This document shows positions 13,981 through 17,022 of a DNA stretch of 17,022 bases, piece by piece. This DNA is from Gp13-AA77 sp035516075 (lineage in GTDB: Bacteria > Acidobacteriota > Terriglobia > UBA7540), in the NCBI GenBank assembly GCA_035516075.1, contig DATJAQ010000098.1:1-17022 (forward strand), in the 5' to 3' direction. Position 1 is the stretch's first letter. Every line of letters starts with the position of its first letter. Below the pieces are notes generated by a model. That model worked only from the letters and a program-made list of their open reading frames with translations, was not told where the DNA came from and ran no database searches. A program made the position numbers and the translations under genes.

Positions 13981-15216
13981 TCAGGCGGCCTTGCTGCTGG
14001 CCGATTTCTGTTTCAGAACCTCGATCGCCTTCTTCAGGGTGGAATCATCCGGGGTTCCAAACTGGTCAGGCTGGATTTCTTCGGCGACCCCGGCGTCATC
14101 CGGCGCGGGGTAGGGAACATCGGGCTTTACGCCGTTATCCTGAATGGCCTTGCCGTCGGGGCCATAATACTTGGCCACGGCAAGAAGGAGCCCGGCCCCA
14201 TCGCCCACCGGGACGGCCTTTTCAACCACACCGACGCCGAAACTCTGACCGCCCACGACGTCGCCGCGCTTGTCGTCGAGCACCGCGTCCGCGACGATTT
14301 CGGCCGGACCTGCCGTGGACCGGTTAATCAGCACCGCCAGCGGCAGAGTGGTGACGCCTCCCGTGGGATGCGCCATCGTATCCTGGCGGGGGCTGCGCTG
14401 GCCCAAGGTGTACGTGATCAGGCCCTGGTCGATGAAGAGGCTGGCCGTCTGGACGGCCTCGTTCACCTCGCCGCCGGCGCAGTTACGAAGATCGAGCACC
14501 AGTTTGCTCGCGCCCTGGGCGGTGAGACTCTTGATCTTTTCAGCGATTTCCGCCGACGTGCCGGAGTCAAACCGGGCCACGCGAAGGTACCCGGTGTTGT
14601 CTTCGAGGAGTTTGGCCACCACCGGGACGTGCGCCAGAACCACCCGGTCGAGCACCACCCGCTGGGGTTCGCCGCGCGCCTCGCGGACCACCCACAGCGT
14701 CACCGAGCTTCCCGGCTCGCCGGCCAGAAGCCGGTCGATCTGCACCACGGAGAGTTCGCGGGTGGGCGTGTCGCCGATGCGGTCGACGAGGTCGGACGCT
14801 TTAATGCCGGCCTTGTCGGCAGGGCTGCCCGGCAGCACCGAGACCACCGGAGCGAAGCCAAACCGCTTGGAGAGGAAGATGCCAACGCTCGCCGGACCCG
14901 GCTGAGGGTGCGCCAGATAGTCCTTGAACTGATCGGGTGTGAAATACGTGCTGTAAGGGTCGAGCGCTTCGAGCAGCCCGCGGATGGCCCCGTCCGTCAC
15001 CTTCTGAAGGTTGGGTTCTGTGACGTACTGGCTGCTGATGCGCGACAGCACTTCGCTGTACACGCCAAGATCGCGGTAGGTTTGATCGTTTGACGAAGGA
15101 GCGGTGTCACCGCGGCTGAGTACTCCTCCCACCACGATGTACGAAACCAAGGCGGCCGAAACCGTCATCAACAGCAGGCGAATGCGATGGCTCATTCGTG
15201 ACATAGCTCCTTCCAT
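13981..15216 (-). CDS. S41 (C-terminal processing protease) homologue, catalytic Ser and Lys absent
   Basis: A 411-residue protein with an N-terminal signal anchor (about residues 11-31), a CTP-type N-terminal region, a PDZ domain (about 105-190) and the S41 core (about 205-365, including LDLRNCAGG). Aligned with E. coli Prc, the catalytic Ser430 falls on Gly303 (TAGPAE in place of SASASE) and Lys455 on Val328 (SFGVG in place of TFGKG). Asp441 is kept as Asp314, and both spacings (11 and 14 residues) match. It is therefore probably not an active Ser/Lys protease and may act as a scaffold. Alternative starts lie at 15204 and 15195. The deacetylase gene follows after three bases. Confidence 0.9.
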   Translation of the reverse strand: MEGAMSRMSHRIRLLLMTVSAALVSYIVVGGVLSRGDTAPSSNDQTYRDLGVYSEVLSRISSQYVTEPNLQKVTDGAIRGLLEALDPYSTYFTPDQFKDYLAHPQPGPASVGIFLSKRFGFAPVVSVLPGSPADKAGIKASDLVDRIGDTPTRELSVVQIDRLLAGEPGSSVTLWVVREARGEPQRVVLDRVVLAHVPVVAKLLEDNTGYLRVARFDSGTSAEIAEKIKSLTAQGASKLVLDLRNCAGGEVNEAVQTASLFIDQGLITYTLGQRSPRQDTMAHPTGGVTTLPLAVLINRSTAGPAEIVADAVLDDKRGDVVGGQSFGVGVVEKAVPVGDGAGLLLAVAKYYGPDGKAIQDNGVKPDVPYPAPDDAGVAEEIQPDQFGTPDDSTLKKAIEVLKQKSASSKAA

Positions 15217-15251
15217 TCTCCGGAAGAATTAACCTGACTCTTCATTCGATG

Positions 15252-15257
15252 AGTATA
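15252..15257 (-). promoter_or_regulatory. Candidate extended -10 (TGT-TATACT) for the S41 gene
   Basis: Read on the minus strand, TATACT is preceded by TGT, an extended -10 arrangement, 36-41 bp upstream of the S41 start. No convincing -35 is present. It would allow the S41/deacetylase pair to be transcribed apart from the RDD gene upstream. Confidence 0.4.
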
Positions 15258-15293
15258 ACACGCTCAGGGGTGCCTGCCGGTTGCGCGCCTCGC

Positions 15294-15473
15294 TCAACCT
15301 CGCGGAGTAAGGAATTGGCCGGTGGCGCGTGAAGGCCCTTTCTTCGGGAACCGCGTTTCGGGGCCCTGGGGGCGGCCACTGGCGGCGGGACGCTGGAGGC
15401 CTGCCCTAACGAGTTCAAGCCGCCGGCCTGTTCGCTTGCCGAGCTTCTGATTGAGGAACCGGCCTTTACCCAT
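15294..15473 (-). CDS. Possible small basic protein (59 residues)
   Basis: An open frame of 59 codons from ATG 15473 to TGA at 15294-15296, starting MGKGRFLNQKLGKRTGRR. The support is an unusually perfect ribosome site, AGGAGGTGG (complement of 15477-15485), with AGGAGG six bases before the ATG. This is much stronger than those of its neighbours. The product is very basic (Lys/Arg-rich, few acidic residues) and has no membrane segment, as in small nucleic-acid- or ribosome-associated proteins, but I recognise no family. It lies between the RDD gene (21 bp after its start codon's upstream neighbour stop region) and the S41 gene on the same strand. A longer overlapping frame (15242-15499, GTG start) is less well supported. 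Confidence 0.45.
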   Translation of the reverse strand: MGKGRFLNQKLGKRTGRRLELVRAGLQRPAASGRPQGPETRFPKKGPSRATGQFLTPRG

Positions 15474-15476
15474 AAC

Positions 15477-15485
15477 CCACCTCCT
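15477..15485 (-). promoter_or_regulatory. Strong Shine-Dalgarno AGGAGGTGG
   Basis: A near-complete anti-SD complement on the minus strand, followed by GTT and an ATG at 15473. It decides the start of the possible 59-residue protein. Confidence 0.6.
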
Positions 15486-15509
15486 ATGGCAGCGCTCACC
15501 GGAGCGCGG

Positions 15510-16685
15510 TCACGCGGACCGGTCTCTCCCTTGGCTGACTGCCAGGCAGGTTCCGGACATTCGGTCGTGCCAGGTCAGACCCTCACCGTCGAAAACCGCC
15601 CAAACAAAGCCGATCATGAGCGCCGCCGCCGACACCAGGTAGCCGACCGCCCTCCGTCGTGCGGCGGGCCAGTCCGGGGGGCGGTCGTCCAACGTGCGCA
15701 CCCGCAGCCCCAAGGCGGACTGCCCGGGAGTGGCGGAGGTGACGGCAGTGAAAAGGCCGAAGTAAAGAACGACGAAAAATGCGACGACGGCCGCTCCGAT
15801 CACCTCCGGCGTCACAGAGGGATGGCTGGGAAAACGTCCGCCAGAGACCAGAAACACGGCGGCGAATAACGCACTGGCAAGCGTGAGCAGCAGCCCGTCC
15901 AGGATGCCGGCCGCGAAGCGCCGTCCGATCGGAGCGGCCAGGCGGGCCGGGCTTCGCGTAGCCGGCCAGGGCTCACCATCATCTTCGGTGCCGGATTCCA
16001 GCACAATTTCCACCGGCTCGACCTCAAACGCGCCGGAAGTCCTGCCATTGTGAGGGTCCAGCGCCCAGTCCACATTCCCATCCGGTTCAATTCCGGCGGA
16101 CTCGGGGCGCCGATCGAGCGCGAACGAATCCAGTATCGGCGCCCCGGTCTGAGCCGCGGGTTGCTTTTCGAGCGCTACGTCGAGTTCGCCTTCGCCGCGA
16201 CTCGACTGTGTGGCGTCCGGGTTAAAATCGAACTCGAGATTCGACCGCGTACCTGCCGGCTCCGGCCCGCGTATTGACCGCCGCCGCTTATAGCGCGCGA
16301 CGCGCTCCGACAGCTCATTTTCCCACGGCTGGGGGCGGGAAGCTGCCGGCTGATCAACCGGGGGAGAGCTCTCCCGCCAGCCTGGAGCGCCGCTAAAAGA
16401 CGGGCGGGCGGCTCCTTCGACTGCGGGTGAGCCCTGAACCGGCGCGTCGGCGGAGGGTGCCCGGCCGGATTCACAAGCCGGGTCGGCCGAAGACCCCTTG
16501 AGAAGAAACGGGCTGTCCTGGGATTGGAAGGAGATGCCGCCATCCCCGGCGTTGCTTGCCGACGGCACGATACGATGGCCACACTTCTTACATTCGGCCG
16601 GGCCAGGGAAGCTGACGAACCCGCACTTGGGGCACTTCACGTTTTGGGCCTCGATTGCAGGTAGCTTGTCCTCCCTGCATCGCAT
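15510..16685 (-). CDS. RDD-family membrane protein with N-terminal zinc ribbon
   Basis: A 391-residue protein. The N-terminus has a zinc ribbon, Cys18-x2-Cys21-x10-Cys32-x2-Cys35. Residues about 40-245 are a long, low-complexity Ser/Pro/Glu-rich linker, probably disordered. The C-terminal RDD domain (about 250-385) has three hydrophobic segments (about 261-280, 295-313, 347-365), the paired arginines 255-256 with Asp263, and HDRMSGT (373-379). RDD proteins are poorly characterised inner-membrane proteins, some linked to ion transport. The ATG at 16685 lacks a clear ribosome site; a GTG at 16640 would remove 15 residues but keep the ribbon. The gene is divergent from the LptD-like gene, 64 bp away. 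Confidence 0.85.
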   Translation of the reverse strand: MRCREDKLPAIEAQNVKCPKCGFVSFPGPAECKKCGHRIVPSASNAGDGGISFQSQDSPFLLKGSSADPACESGRAPSADAPVQGSPAVEGAARPSFSGAPGWRESSPPVDQPAASRPQPWENELSERVARYKRRRSIRGPEPAGTRSNLEFDFNPDATQSSRGEGELDVALEKQPAAQTGAPILDSFALDRRPESAGIEPDGNVDWALDPHNGRTSGAFEVEPVEIVLESGTEDDGEPWPATRSPARLAAPIGRRFAAGILDGLLLTLASALFAAVFLVSGGRFPSHPSVTPEVIGAAVVAFFVVLYFGLFTAVTSATPGQSALGLRVRTLDDRPPDWPAARRRAVGYLVSAAALMIGFVWAVFDGEGLTWHDRMSGTCLAVSQGRDRSA

Positions 16686-16725
16686 CTTAGCAAAAGCGTT
16701 CTCGAAAACAAAGCCGTCTTCGATT

Positions 16726-16731
16726 TAGAAT
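16726..16731 (+). promoter_or_regulatory. Possible -10 (TAGAAT) for the LptD-like gene
   Basis: TAGAAT lies 19 bp before the ATG at 16750, in the 64-bp gap between divergent genes. No clear -35 is seen, and the leader would be very short. Weak. Confidence 0.25.
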
Positions 16732-16749
16732 GGCGTGTCTTCCTGAGCT

Positions 16750-17022
16750 ATGAACCTGCCGCCTTTGCCGCTTCGATCACACGTCCGTCCGCGCGTCGGC
16801 GCGGCGAGCCGGCTGATTCCTTTGTGTCTGGCGCTGGTGTCCGCACGGCTCGCCGGCCAGGACGTGGAGGTTCCGCCGGCGCTTCAGAATCCCTTCACCA
16901 CCGTAACATTGCGCGCGGACTCTCAGCAGAAGCTTGGAAATGTTTACAAGTTGACGGGCCACGCCGAGGTGAGCTACCGGGACGGAACCCTCTTGGCGGA
17001 CCAAGCCGTTTACGACGACTCA
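16750..17022 (+). CDS. LptD/OstA-like outer-membrane LPS assembly protein, 5' part only
   Basis: Ninety-one codons from the ATG at 16750 to the window end, with no stop, so the gene is truncated by the edge. Residues about 1-36 form a long N-terminal signal region (basic stretch, then LIPLCLALVSARLAGQ). Residues about 52-91 match the LptA/OstA-type beta-jellyroll start of LptD: VTLRADSQQKLGNVYKLTGH, followed by AEVSYRDGTLLADQAVYDD. LptD is the outer-membrane translocon for lipopolysaccharide, so a diderm cell is implied. With only this part visible, another OstA-domain protein is possible. The gene is divergent from the RDD gene. Confidence 0.78.
   Translation, partial: MNLPPLPLRSHVRPRVGAASRLIPLCLALVSARLAGQDVEVPPALQNPFTTVTLRADSQQKLGNVYKLTGHAEVSYRDGTLLADQAVYDDS

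Noticed and set aside
15242..15499. 85-codon GTG-start minus-strand frame overlapping the small basic ORF
   Set aside because: It has no ribosome site, and the strong AGGAGGTGG belongs to a different frame with an ATG.

Overview
The window looks like chromosomal DNA from a GC-rich, Gram-negative-type (diderm) soil bacterium, most likely an acidobacterium (Acidobacteriota). This is an inference from gene families I recognise (an ECF sigma/anti-sigma pair followed by HEAT-repeat proteins, a seven-helix membrane protein with a small one-helix partner, an S41-like protein next to a divergent polysaccharide deacetylase, an LptD-like gene) and from the style of the intergenic repeats. No rRNA, tRNA, CRISPR array, transposase or phage gene was seen.

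Layout. 1-4134 (+): a compact operon of an ECF sigma factor, an overlapping zinc-finger transmembrane anti-sigma factor and two exported HEAT-repeat proteins. 4171-5915 (-): an XRE-family regulator, a seven-helix membrane protein and a small membrane-anchored protein, converging on the first operon. 5916-7287: a 1.37 kb non-coding repeat island with several arrays of degenerate 7-bp units, two copies 235 bp apart of a complex repeat, and a small palindromic element. 7288-11509 (-): two ABC exporter half-transporters whose motifs show the reciprocal asymmetry of heterodimeric exporters. Between them sits a four-helix-bundle (S23/IVP-like) gene bracketed by inverted arrays of one heptamer. 11839-12510 (+): an exported protein of unknown function. 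12724-16685 (-): an RDD membrane protein with a zinc ribbon, a possible 59-residue basic protein, an S41 C-terminal-processing-protease homologue lacking the catalytic Ser and Lys, and a divergent polysaccharide deacetylase. 16750-end (+): the 5' end of an LptD/OstA-like gene, cut by the window edge.

Main points of interest. (1) The four-helix-bundle gene inside an inverted heptamer-repeat hairpin recalls the intervening sequences of some 23S rRNA genes, but here it lies between two protein-coding genes of one apparent operon. (2) Several heptamer arrays of unrelated consensus all keep an exact 7-bp register. (3) The 235-bp repeat has three internal units whose 3' ends differ together between copies. 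(4) The S41 homologue appears catalytically dead while staying beside its usual deacetylase partner. All functional statements come from reading motifs by eye; no database search was run.
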